This document shows, piece by piece, positions 53,941 through 61,545 of a DNA stretch of 64,000 bases. Position 1 is the first letter of the stretch. The number at the start of each line of letters is the position of its first letter. A program made the position numbers and the translations under genes. The notes under the pieces are model-generated. The model ran no database searches and was not told the DNA's origin. It worked only from the letters and a program-made list of their open reading frames with translations. The DNA lies in NCBI GenBank assembly GCA_964617875.1, contig CAZUAI010000005.1, positions 45,610-109,609 of the forward strand. Direction: 5' to 3'. Source of the DNA: CAZMVY01 sp964617875. Lineage in GTDB: Bacteria; Planctomycetota; Phycisphaerae; UBA1845; PWPN01.

Positions 53941-54303
53941 GCCGAGGCTTCGGTTCGGCCGTGTTTTCCGCCTCCCGCTTCCTCGCCCCGATCGTTCGAT
54001 GCCGCTTGACCGGGGCGGTCTGTCGCCAATGGCCGCGCGTTTTCATGGGCGATAACCCGTTGGGCGCCGGCTCCGGCCCGGGCCGTCTTCGCACACGCGC
54101 CACCATTGTGGCGGCGGTCGCGACGGCCGCGGGGGGCCGGTTAGCGCCAATACGACGGGACGAAAGATGAAGGCATCTTCATTGCCGATTAGGCCGCGAT
54201 AATCTGCGATTCGACGACGTTTCTTTCGGCGGTTTTGCCGCGCATTCGGGTAGAATAGGTGGGTCGCGCCGATGTCCTGGTGTAATGCCCGGAGAAGTGC
54301 CCG
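53941..54303. other. Intergenic region upstream of the large secreted protein gene
   Basis: About 360 bases. A possible -10 (TAGAAT, 54251-54256) is seen but no -35 at the usual distance. No gene or repeat is evident. Confidence 0.35.
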
Positions 54304-56835
54304 ATGAGAGGGAATGACTGCGGAACAGTGCGACCGTACGGCATGCTGGTCCTCCTGGTGATGGGCGCTGCCGGGGCTGCCGACATTCTTCGTGCCGACC
54401 CGCCGGCCCTTCCCGTCGCCGCCCGTACCGAACTGAACGTGGAGACCGGCGGGGCCTTTCGCCGCGACACCGGCGCGTACCTCGGCGATGGGTACTGCCT
54501 CCTCGGATACGACAGCGACGTGCGACGGATCGATACCGCGCTCGTGTGCAGCGCCAGCGACGGTCAAGTCCTTCTCAACGAAGGCGGAGCCGACGGCACG
54601 CTGCAGACCTGGTGCAGCAACGCGGCCGGTCTATACGGCATCGCCGGCAATTCGGCCAACAGGCTCTATCGATCGGCCGACGGCCGGACGAACTGGACCC
54701 TGGTCTACGCCGGAACCGGCACGCTGTTTTACAGCCTGTTCACGGCGGGTGCCGACCGATTGATCGCCTTTGTTTACGATCCCCTCTACGGACGCATGCC
54801 GTACTACTCGGACGACAACGGCGCCAGTTGGACTCGATGCGCGAACAGCCTCGGGGGAGTTCCGGTCCTCTCCGGCTATCCGTATCCGTGGAACTTCTGC
54901 CGGGCGCCGCACGGCACGATCGTCGTGAGCACCTATGCCGGTGTCGGCACAAACGATCCCAATCAGATCTGGAGATCGCCCGACAACGGAGCTACGTGGA
55001 CGAAAGTGCTCGAACTCCCTGCGGGTACGATCCTGCATTTTCACTCGGTGGCCTATCACGCCGGGACGAACGTGTGGATCCAGGATACCGGCGATGGCTT
55101 GCCCAAGCGGTTCACGTACGTGAGCCTGGACGACGGCCTCACCTGGGATCACTGGCAGCGTGACGGGGCGGGCGTCCCGAAAACGGCGTTCACATCCCAG
55201 GTGACCCGGTTTCGCGACTTTGGCCATCCGACGCGCCTGCTCCTCGCATCGGATCACATCTATCGCGTTGGCTGGGCAGACCTGACCACATGGGACGTCG
55301 GCAGTTTTCTGGATATTCAGACCGTCAACGCAACCGGTGCGAACTTCTTCTACGACGCCTTCCCGTTCGGCGGGTTGTGGTACGGGTGCTCCTACGCGGA
55401 CGGGAGCAATGGCAGCCGAACGCCTGTCATTCTGGTCAGTGCCGATCTCGTCAACTGGGCGATCTGCCATCGGTTTCCCACGGGCAGCCTGAGGGGCTGC
55501 ATCCAGTTCGCCGGCTGCGTCGGCGGCAAGATGCACTTTCTCCTCAGGGATGATCAGGTCTTCGGGCACTTCTGCATGTCGCCTCCCAGGGTCGATCTTC
55601 GTCCGGCCGTCGCCATATCGCCGGCGAAGATCAACGTAGAGTCGGCGGTGGACAGCCGGTGCGAGAGCACCGCCGGATGGAGCGTAACCGACGGTTACGG
55701 CCGCACGATACCGCCCGTGCTCGACACCGCCAACAAGTTGGTCGGCGCCTCGAGCATCCGCGTCACGGCCGCAAACCAGCCGAACCTGGTGTGTGCGGTC
55801 TGGGCTCCCCCCGTTTCCGTGACGGCGGGAAAGACCTACATCGCCCACGCATGGTCCAAGGGGACGGCCAAGGAGATCGGGATCCGGCTTGCCGGAGGGG
55901 GCGTCTGCTGGAGCGGATTGCTGCCCGCCGGCTGGTCGGAATTGTGGTCGCTCCCGTACACCGTCACCACGACGAGAAGCCAGATCGGAATCAACCTCGT
56001 TGGGCGCGTGGCCGACGGCGTGGTGGACGTCTGGCTGGACGGGATGGAGGTGATCGAGGTCCCGTTCGCGGGCGAGTGGGGCGTGGGCGGCGCGAGTCAG
56101 GCCGCCGACTCCCTTGACTTCACCGTGGTCCTGCCTGCCCGCTGGACCCACTGCTTCTCCGCCCGGATTCTGCCTTCCACGGCCGAAATGGGCTGGAATC
56201 CGCTTTGCCTGTGTACGTATCGTGTCGATGCGGAGAACAGCGCGGAGTTGTCCTACGATCCGGCGGCCCGGACGTTCAGGCTGACCTCGAGGGATGGCGG
56301 AGCGGTCACCGCATCGATCCAGACAACGCCTCGGTGGCTCCATCGCGGTGCCCTGGTTCGGTGCGTCGTCAGGTACGCAGACGGCCCGCTCAGGCTTTCC
56401 GTTTCCGACGGTGGGCCGGTTGAGCATGTGCCCGCCGCGCTCTCGCGCGTCGTGCCCGATCTCGCAGGTCCCGACCGGCTCATCCGCACGGGCAATAGCG
56501 GCGGCACGAACCCGATGCCGCACCTCTTGGCGGAATCGTGGCTGGTGCCCGCCTGCCTGTCGGACGAGTCGGTGGCGTCCAGTCTTGCGCAAGCGAGTTT
56601 CACCGAGGCCTTCTCCGCGACGGTGCTGGCTGATTCCGACTACGACGGCGACGTGGACCCGGCCGACTTTGCCGTATTCCAGGCGTGTTTCAACGGGCCG
56701 AACCGCCCGCTTTCCGACGTATCCTGTGCCACGTTCGATTTCGATGCCGACGCCGACGTGGATCTGGCCGACTTTACCGTGTTCCAAGGCTGCTTCAACG
56801 GCCCGAACCAGCCGGTGCCAACGGGGTGTAGCTGA
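54304..56835 (+). CDS. Large secreted Asp-box protein with jelly-roll domain and dockerin-like C-terminus
   Basis: 843 residues; GGAG lies nine bases before the ATG. Signal peptide about 13-31. Residues 35-430 look like a beta-propeller with four Asp-box (BNR) motifs: SADGRTNW near 124-131, SDDNGASW at 169-176, SPDNGATW at 225-232 and SLDDGLTW at 274-281. Residues about 440-590 resemble a CBM4/9-like jelly-roll (VESAVDSRCESTAGW, VSVTAGKTYIAHAWSKG). A LamG-like stretch follows. The C-terminus has two calcium-loop repeats ending CFNGPN. The Asp boxes are structural; sialidase catalytic residues are not recognisable. It stands alone, flanked by intergenic regions, and may bind or process an extracellular glycan. 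Confidence 0.78.
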   Translation: MRGNDCGTVRPYGMLVLLVMGAAGAADILRADPPALPVAARTELNVETGGAFRRDTGAYLGDGYCLLGYDSDVRRIDTALVCSASDGQVLLNEGGADGTLQTWCSNAAGLYGIAGNSANRLYRSADGRTNWTLVYAGTGTLFYSLFTAGADRLIAFVYDPLYGRMPYYSDDNGASWTRCANSLGGVPVLSGYPYPWNFCRAPHGTIVVSTYAGVGTNDPNQIWRSPDNGATWTKVLELPAGTILHFHSVAYHAGTNVWIQDTGDGLPKRFTYVSLDDGLTWDHWQRDGAGVPKTAFTSQVTRFRDFGHPTRLLLASDHIYRVGWADLTTWDVGSFLDIQTVNATGANFFYDAFPFGGLWYGCSYADGSNGSRTPVILVSADLVNWAICHRFPTGSLRGCIQFAGCVGGKMHFLLRDDQVFGHFCMSPPRVDLRPAVAISPAKINVESAVDSRCESTAGWSVTDGYGRTIPPVLDTANKLVGASSIRVTAANQPNLVCAVWAPPVSVTAGKTYIAHAWSKGTAKEIGIRLAGGGVCWSGLLPAGWSELWSLPYTVTTTRSQIGINLVGRVADGVVDVWLDGMEVIEVPFAGEWGVGGASQAADSLDFTVVLPARWTHCFSARILPSTAEMGWNPLCLCTYRVDAENSAELSYDPAARTFRLTSRDGGAVTASIQTTPRWLHRGALVRCVVRYADGPLRLSVSDGGPVEHVPAALSRVVPDLAGPDRLIRTGNSGGTNPMPHLLAESWLVPACLSDESVASSLAQASFTEAFSATVLADSDYDGDVDPADFAVFQACFNGPNRPLSDVSCATFDFDADADVDLADFTVFQGCFNGPNQPVPTGCS

Positions 56836-57032
56836 CGAACGCCCCGCGCGCCGGTTCCGATGGCGGGCGGCGGCCTGTTGGAACGCCGTCGCCGCGGGTG
56901 CGTGTTCCGCCCGGTCGGGACTCCGGGGGCCGGATCAGCCCGTATGCCTCCGCGGCCCCAGGTCTTCCCACAAGCACGATTTCGGACATGCCATGAAGGC
57001 GGGCGATCGACGTGGGAAGGGTGTCAAACAAG

Positions 57033-57050
57033 CCGGCGCGTACGCGCCGG
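57033..57050. repeat. Perfect 18-bp palindrome
   Basis: CCGGCGCGTACGCGCCGG is its own reverse complement, between the Asp-box gene and the inverted-repeat element. No U-tract follows on either strand, so it is not a simple terminator. Confidence 0.4.
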
Positions 57051-57131
57051 TACCGCGCCCTCAGCACGGCCAGCCGGGTTCAATGCGGCCGGTCGCCTCA
57101 TCGAAGCTGTCGGAGCGGGCGTGCCCCGGGG

Positions 57132-57278
57132 TGCATGGCCGTTCCTGTACGCAGGGAGGGGGTCAGAACCCTTCTTGCCCTGGGCTGAACGCATCCGGGC
57201 GTCCACTTCCCGTGGACACGGTTGTTCTGCCTGTCCGGCACAGGGTTCCTGAACCCTTTCGCCCATACGGCCGTGCAT
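57132..57278. repeat. Inverted-repeat element copy 1 (MITE/REP-like)
   Basis: About 147 bases with ends TGCATGGCCG and CGGCCGTGCA and inner arms GGGGGTCAGaACCC and GGGTTCCTGAACCC. The internal sequence aligns with the reverse complement of copy 2 at 63602-63738 over about 100 bases, including GGGCGTCC and GTTCTGCCT. No transposase gene is inside. It sits directly upstream of the EF-G-like gene promoter. Confidence 0.75.
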
Positions 57279-57296
57279 CCCTTACGCCGCCGGTGT

Positions 57297-57325
57297 TTGG
57301 TGGTGTGAGCCGGGCGCAGTATAAT
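57297..57325 (+). promoter_or_regulatory. Sigma70-like promoter of the EF-G-like gene
   Basis: TTGGTG (57297-57302) and a consensus TATAAT (57320-57325) are 17 bases apart, just past the inverted-repeat element. The leader to the ATG at 57426 is about 95 bases. Confidence 0.6.
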
Positions 57326-57425
57326 TCGGGGCTCGCGCCGGCTCCGTGCCGCATGTGAGCCGATCCGGTGTGGACGGGTTTGCGGGGCACGGACGGCGAC
57401 TGGAACAACGTAGGCGGAGACCCTC

Positions 57426-59462
57426 ATGCCAAGCTACTCGACGGCGGACATTCGCAACATTGCACTCGTGGGCCACGGCGGCGCCGGCAAGACGTCCCTC
57501 GGCGATGCCATTCTCCACGTCACCGGGATCAGCAACCGGCTGGGGAGTGTGCAGGACAAGACCAGCCTCCTGGACTACACCGACGAGGAGAGGAACCGCG
57601 GCTGCTCGATCGACTCGGCGGTGATCCACGTCGGGCACGACGGGAAAGAGATCAACATCATCGTCACGCCGGGGGCGCCGGATTTCGTCGGCCCGGCCAT
57701 CGCGGCGCTGGCCGGCGTCGAAACGGCCGTCTGCGTGATCTCGGCCGTCGCGGGCATCGAGGTCAACACCCGCCGGATGATGGAAAAGGCGAAGGACTAC
57801 GGCCTCGGGCGGATGATTGTCATCAACAAGATCGACGCCGAGAGCGCGAACAGCGAAGAACTGCTCGGCACCGTGCAGGAGACGTTCGGCAAGTGCTGCC
57901 AGCCGCTGAACCTGCCGGCGGGCGGCGGCAAGACCCTTGTGGACTGCCTGACCCGGACGGACGGCCAGACGGACTTCGGGAGCGTCGCCGACGCGCACAC
58001 GGCCATCGTCGAGGCGATCGTCGAGTCCGATGAGGCGATGATGGAGGAGTATCTCGAAAAGGGCGAGGTCTCGGCGGACAGGCTCGCAGGCGCGATCAGC
58101 AAGGCCATTGCCGCCGGCAGCCTCGTGCCGGTGCTGTTCACCAACGCCCGGGGCGAGATCGGCGTGCGCGAACTGCTCTCCGCCGTGGCGAAGTGCTGCC
58201 CCTCGCCGATCGAGGGCAAGCGCCGCGTGCTCGTCGGGGAGGGCAAGGAGACGCCCCTCGATCCCGACCCGGCCGCCGGCTTCGTCGGCCAGGTGGTCAA
58301 GATCACCGGCGATCCGAAGAGCAACATCAAGTATTCGCTGATTCGCGTTCATGCCGGCCGCATCAGGAGTGATTCGCAGATCACCATCGGCGACGACCGG
58401 CGCGGCCAGCGTCCCGGCGCCCTGCACAAGTTCCAGGGGGCGGAGCACCCCGAGATCGACGAGGCGATCGCCGGCGACCTTGTCGCCGTTGCCCGGCTCG
58501 AACTCAAGATCGGCAACGTCGTCCACGCCGGCACGCCCGGCACGATTGCCATGCCGGTGTTCCCGGCGCCGATGTTCGCCCGCGCGATCGAGCCCAAGAG
58601 CCGCGGCGATGCCGACAAGGTCAGCGGCGCCCTGGCCAAGTACACCGACGAGGATCCGTGCTTCATTGCCGAACGCGATCCCGTCACGCACGAACTGGTC
58701 ATCAAGGGAATCGGCGACCTGCACGTGCGAACGGTCCTGAGCCGGATGGCCGCCCAGTTCAAGCTCGAGGTCAACGAAAAGGCGCCGCGGATCCCTTACC
58801 AGGAGACGATCCTCGGCCGTGCCTCGAACGTCGAGTACACCCACAAGAAGCAGACGGGCGGCGCGGGCCAGTTCGCGCGCGTCTTCATCAGCATCGAGCC
58901 GAACGAGCGCGGCAAGGGCTACGAGTTCATCGACGACATCTTCGGCGGCGCGATCGACCTCCAGTTCCGCCCCGCCGTCGATAAGGGCATCCAGGCCCAG
59001 ATGAAGGAGGGTGTCCTCGCCGGCTACCCCGTCGTCGATGTCAAGGTGCATCTGGTGGACGGCAAGACCCACCCGGTGGACAGCAAGGACATCGCCTTCC
59101 AGATCGCCGGCCGCGAAGCCTTCAAGATTGCGTTCATGGAGTCCAAGCCCGTCCTGCTCGAGCCGATCGTCAACATGGAGGTGACCGTCCCGACGGAGAA
59201 CGTCGGCGACATCACCGGCGACCTTACCCGCCGCCGTGGCCGCACACAGGGCCAGGACATGCTGCCGGGCAACTTCACCGTCATCAAGGCCCAGGTCCCG
59301 CTCGCCGAGGTCCTCGACTATCACTCGCGCCTGTCGAGCATCAGCGGTGGCCGCGGCAGCTACAGCATGGAGTTGTCGCACTACGAGACGGTCCCCGGGA
59401 ACGTGCAGCAGCAGATTATCGACGCGGCCAGGAAGGCCAGGGAAGAGGCCAAGGGACACTGA
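57426..59462 (+). CDS. EF-G-like translational GTPase (EF-G2-type, non-canonical switch II)
   Basis: 678 residues; GGCGGAGA precedes the ATG. The P-loop GHGGAGKTSL is near 16-25 and NKID marks the guanine site. The switch II region reads VTPGAPDF where canonical EF-G has DTPGHVDF, so the catalytic His is replaced by Ala. Switch I (DYTDEERNRGCSID) is also divergent. Domains II to V are present: FVGQVVKITGDPKSN, EINxx-type KGIGDLHVRTVLSRM and GGRGSYSMELSHYE near the C-terminus. This fits the EF-G-like/EF-G2 group, shorter than the canonical ~695. The role could be in ribosome handling under stress rather than elongation. Confidence 0.9.
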   Translation: MPSYSTADIRNIALVGHGGAGKTSLGDAILHVTGISNRLGSVQDKTSLLDYTDEERNRGCSIDSAVIHVGHDGKEINIIVTPGAPDFVGPAIAALAGVETAVCVISAVAGIEVNTRRMMEKAKDYGLGRMIVINKIDAESANSEELLGTVQETFGKCCQPLNLPAGGGKTLVDCLTRTDGQTDFGSVADAHTAIVEAIVESDEAMMEEYLEKGEVSADRLAGAISKAIAAGSLVPVLFTNARGEIGVRELLSAVAKCCPSPIEGKRRVLVGEGKETPLDPDPAAGFVGQVVKITGDPKSNIKYSLIRVHAGRIRSDSQITIGDDRRGQRPGALHKFQGAEHPEIDEAIAGDLVAVARLELKIGNVVHAGTPGTIAMPVFPAPMFARAIEPKSRGDADKVSGALAKYTDEDPCFIAERDPVTHELVIKGIGDLHVRTVLSRMAAQFKLEVNEKAPRIPYQETILGRASNVEYTHKKQTGGAGQFARVFISIEPNERGKGYEFIDDIFGGAIDLQFRPAVDKGIQAQMKEGVLAGYPVVDVKVHLVDGKTHPVDSKDIAFQIAGREAFKIAFMESKPVLLEPIVNMEVTVPTENVGDITGDLTRRRGRTQGQDMLPGNFTVIKAQVPLAEVLDYHSRLSSISGGRGSYSMELSHYETVPGNVQQQIIDAARKAREEAKGH

Positions 59463-59584
59463 CCACGCACGGTGCGCAATGGACCCACGGCGCGGCCATC
59501 CTGGCCGTGACCGGATTCTTCGCAGGCCGCCGGGGTTGTGCAAACGGCAGCGCACGACGGACCGGCGTGCCCGCTCCGAATCGC

Positions 59585-60055
59585 ATGAGTGACGTGCCCC
59601 CGAATACGTCCGACCGACCTGCCGGCAAACGGAACTTATGGTTCGCGCTGGCCGTGCTGGCGGCCTTCGCGCTCGTATACGCCTACGTCAACCGGCCCGT
59701 GAAGATGCCTGCGGGCTGGGGCGAGGATTTCGCGGCCGCCCGGGAGCGGGCGCGGCGCGAAGGGCTTCCCCTGTTCGTTGATTTCGGTGCGTCGTGGTGC
59801 CCGCCGTGTCGTGAGATGGTCCGCAGCGTGCTCCCGGCGCCGGAGGTGGTCAGGGCTCTCGAAGGTTTCATCCTCGTCAAGGTCGATGTGGACGAACACC
59901 GCGACCTGGCGGCGAGCTTCAGGGCCGAGGCCCTCCCGACATTCCTGGTCCTCACCCCGGCGGGCCGCGAGGTCTATCGCATCGAGGGCTACCGCTCGGT
60001 CGAGGCGTTCGTTGCGGAGATCGCCAGGGCCCGCGAACAGCTGGGCAGCCGCTGA
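59585..60055 (+). CDS. Membrane-anchored thioredoxin-family protein
   Basis: 156 residues from the ATG at 59585; an in-frame ATG at 59507 would add 26 basic residues before the same segment. One membrane helix (NLWFALAVLAAFALVYAYV, about 18-36). The thioredoxin fold carries DFGASWCPPC with the WCPPC active site and ALPTFLVLTPAGR with the cis-Pro. It resembles the periplasmic C-terminal domain of DsbD-type reductases, so it probably handles thiols on the outer face of the membrane. It lies 122 bases downstream of the EF-G-like gene. Confidence 0.85.
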   Translation: MSDVPPNTSDRPAGKRNLWFALAVLAAFALVYAYVNRPVKMPAGWGEDFAAARERARREGLPLFVDFGASWCPPCREMVRSVLPAPEVVRALEGFILVKVDVDEHRDLAASFRAEALPTFLVLTPAGREVYRIEGYRSVEAFVAEIARAREQLGSR

Positions 60056-60072
60056 TTCGCCACAACATCCGA

Positions 60073-60110
60073 CCCGCCTGACGAGGGCCTGCCGCCGCAG
60101 GCAGGCGGGG
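60073..60110. terminator. GC-rich hairpin between converging genes
   Basis: Nested inverted repeats (CCCGCCTG with CAGGCGGG outside, GCCTGC with GCAGGC inside) lie between the stops of the thioredoxin and ilvN genes. No U-tract is seen, so termination would need another mechanism. Confidence 0.35.
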
Positions 60111-60161
60111 GCCGGCCGGCTGTCTGACCGGAAACGATCGCGATTCTCGGCGCGGGCGCAC

Positions 60162-60743
60162 TCAGCTCGGCGGCAGCGGCAGTGACGGGGCGGCGGGGTC
60201 CGCGGCGGCCTTGCGGACGCGCGCGCGTTTCGGTGCCGTCGTGCCGCTGGGCGTGTCGGCCTGCGTCGAGCGCGGCATGGCGATCACACCGGTGCGGGAA
60301 AGTTGCTTGATGCCGTACGGACGGCACAGCTCGACGAACGCCTCCACCTTCGCCTCCGGCCCGGTGACCTGGATGATCACCGCGTTCGGCCCGACGTCCA
60401 CGATGCTCCCGCGGAACACCTCGGTGATGTGCCGCAGCTCCGCGCGGCGGTCCGGCGGGCAGTGGACCTGGATGAGCACGAGGTCGCGTTCGATGCATTG
60501 CTGCTCGCTCAGGTCGCGGACCTTCACCACGGTGATGATCTTGCCGAGCTGTTTGCGGATCTGCTCCAGCGTGACGTCGTCGCCGCTCGTTACGATCACC
60601 ATCCGCGACAGCATCGGGTCTTCCGTCCGGCCGACGACGAGCGAGTCGATGTTGAAGCCGCGGGCGGCGAACATCCCCGCGATGTGGGCGAGCACGCCCG
60701 GTTGGTTCTGCACGAGCACCGTGAAAATGTGTTTCCGTTCCAT
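60162..60743 (-). CDS. ilvN: Acetolactate synthase small (regulatory) subunit
   Basis: 193 residues. The ACT domain at the N-terminus begins with IFTVLVQNQPGVLAHIAGMF and contains GFNIDSLVVG, the usual valine-binding surface. The C-terminal domain has DLVLIQVHCPPDRRAELRHI and GIKQLSRTGVIAMPR. It regulates the large subunit encoded 0.8 kb upstream and confers valine feedback. It starts 4 bases after the DUF502 gene, so it is cotranscribed with ilvB. Confidence 0.95.
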   Translation of the reverse strand: MERKHIFTVLVQNQPGVLAHIAGMFAARGFNIDSLVVGRTEDPMLSRMVIVTSGDDVTLEQIRKQLGKIITVVKVRDLSEQQCIERDLVLIQVHCPPDRRAELRHITEVFRGSIVDVGPNAVIIQVTGPEAKVEAFVELCRPYGIKQLSRTGVIAMPRSTQADTPSGTTAPKRARVRKAAADPAAPSLPLPPS

Positions 60744-60747
60744 TCGT

Positions 60748-61497
60748 TTAGCTCGTTCCCGAAGCGCCGGGTCCGGCGCCCCATACGATTTCCGACGGCG
60801 CCGCCACGCCGCCTGACACGACGATCTTCACCGCCTTCTCCATCGTCCAGTCCGTCTCCACAACCTGCTCGCGGGCCACGATGTGCGTGTACCCGACCGC
60901 CGGGTTCGGCGTCGAGGGGATGAACACCGTGCAGAACTCCCGCCCCGTCCCCTGGTCCGTGAGCACGGACGTCAGGAAGCCCACGCACTTGATCCCCGGC
61001 CGGTAGACCTCCACCAGCACCACGCGCCCGCGCGACATCTCGGTCTGCCCGGCCATCGTCGTGACGATCTGCTTCGTCAGGCGATACACCGTCTTGGCGA
61101 TCGGCACGCGATCGACGAGCCGCTCGATCCCCTCGAGGATCCGCCGTCCGAACAGGTGCGCCGTGCAGAACCCCAGCAGGTACAGGAAGAACAGCGTGAG
61201 CAGGACGGCGATCACCGGCTCGAGCCAGCTCAGGCGCGCCCGGAGGAACGCCGGGATCGGGCTGTTCGGGTTTTCCGCCGACACCGTCGTGACCCACAGC
61301 GCCAGCGGGTGCGTCGCTTCCCACATCATCCCGAACACGAACTTGACCACCGCCCACGTGATGTAGATCGGCAGGACCGTCAGGACGCCCGCCATGATCC
61401 GCGTCCGCAGAAGGCCGCGCACTGCCGCCCACATCGCCCGGGCCGAGGCGTGGCGCAGCGAACGCGGCGTTGGATCGTCCCTGGGAATCATGGCCAT
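60748..61497 (-). CDS. DUF502 membrane protein
   Basis: 249 residues with two membrane helices (MAGVLTVLPIYITWAVVKFV and VIAVLLTLFFLYLLGFC) followed by a soluble domain containing VPIAKTVYRLTKQIV and VLVEVYRPGIKCVGFLT, all DUF502 signatures. The family's function is unknown. It is embedded between ilvB (48 bases away) and ilvN (4 bases). Confidence 0.9.
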   Translation of the reverse strand: MAMIPRDDPTPRSLRHASARAMWAAVRGLLRTRIMAGVLTVLPIYITWAVVKFVFGMMWEATHPLALWVTTVSAENPNSPIPAFLRARLSWLEPVIAVLLTLFFLYLLGFCTAHLFGRRILEGIERLVDRVPIAKTVYRLTKQIVTTMAGQTEMSRGRVVLVEVYRPGIKCVGFLTSVLTDQGTGREFCTVFIPSTPNPAVGYTHIVAREQVVETDWTMEKAVKIVVSGGVAAPSEIVWGAGPGASGTS

Positions 61498-61545
61498 GAG
61501 TCTATCATCGACCGGCGAATCGAGACAGCCGCCCGCCGGGGCCTC

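Noticed and set aside
54304..56835. Annotation as an active sialidase because of the four Asp-box motifs
   Set aside because: Asp boxes are structural; the Arg triad, Tyr/Glu and Asp catalytic residues of sialidases were not recognisable.
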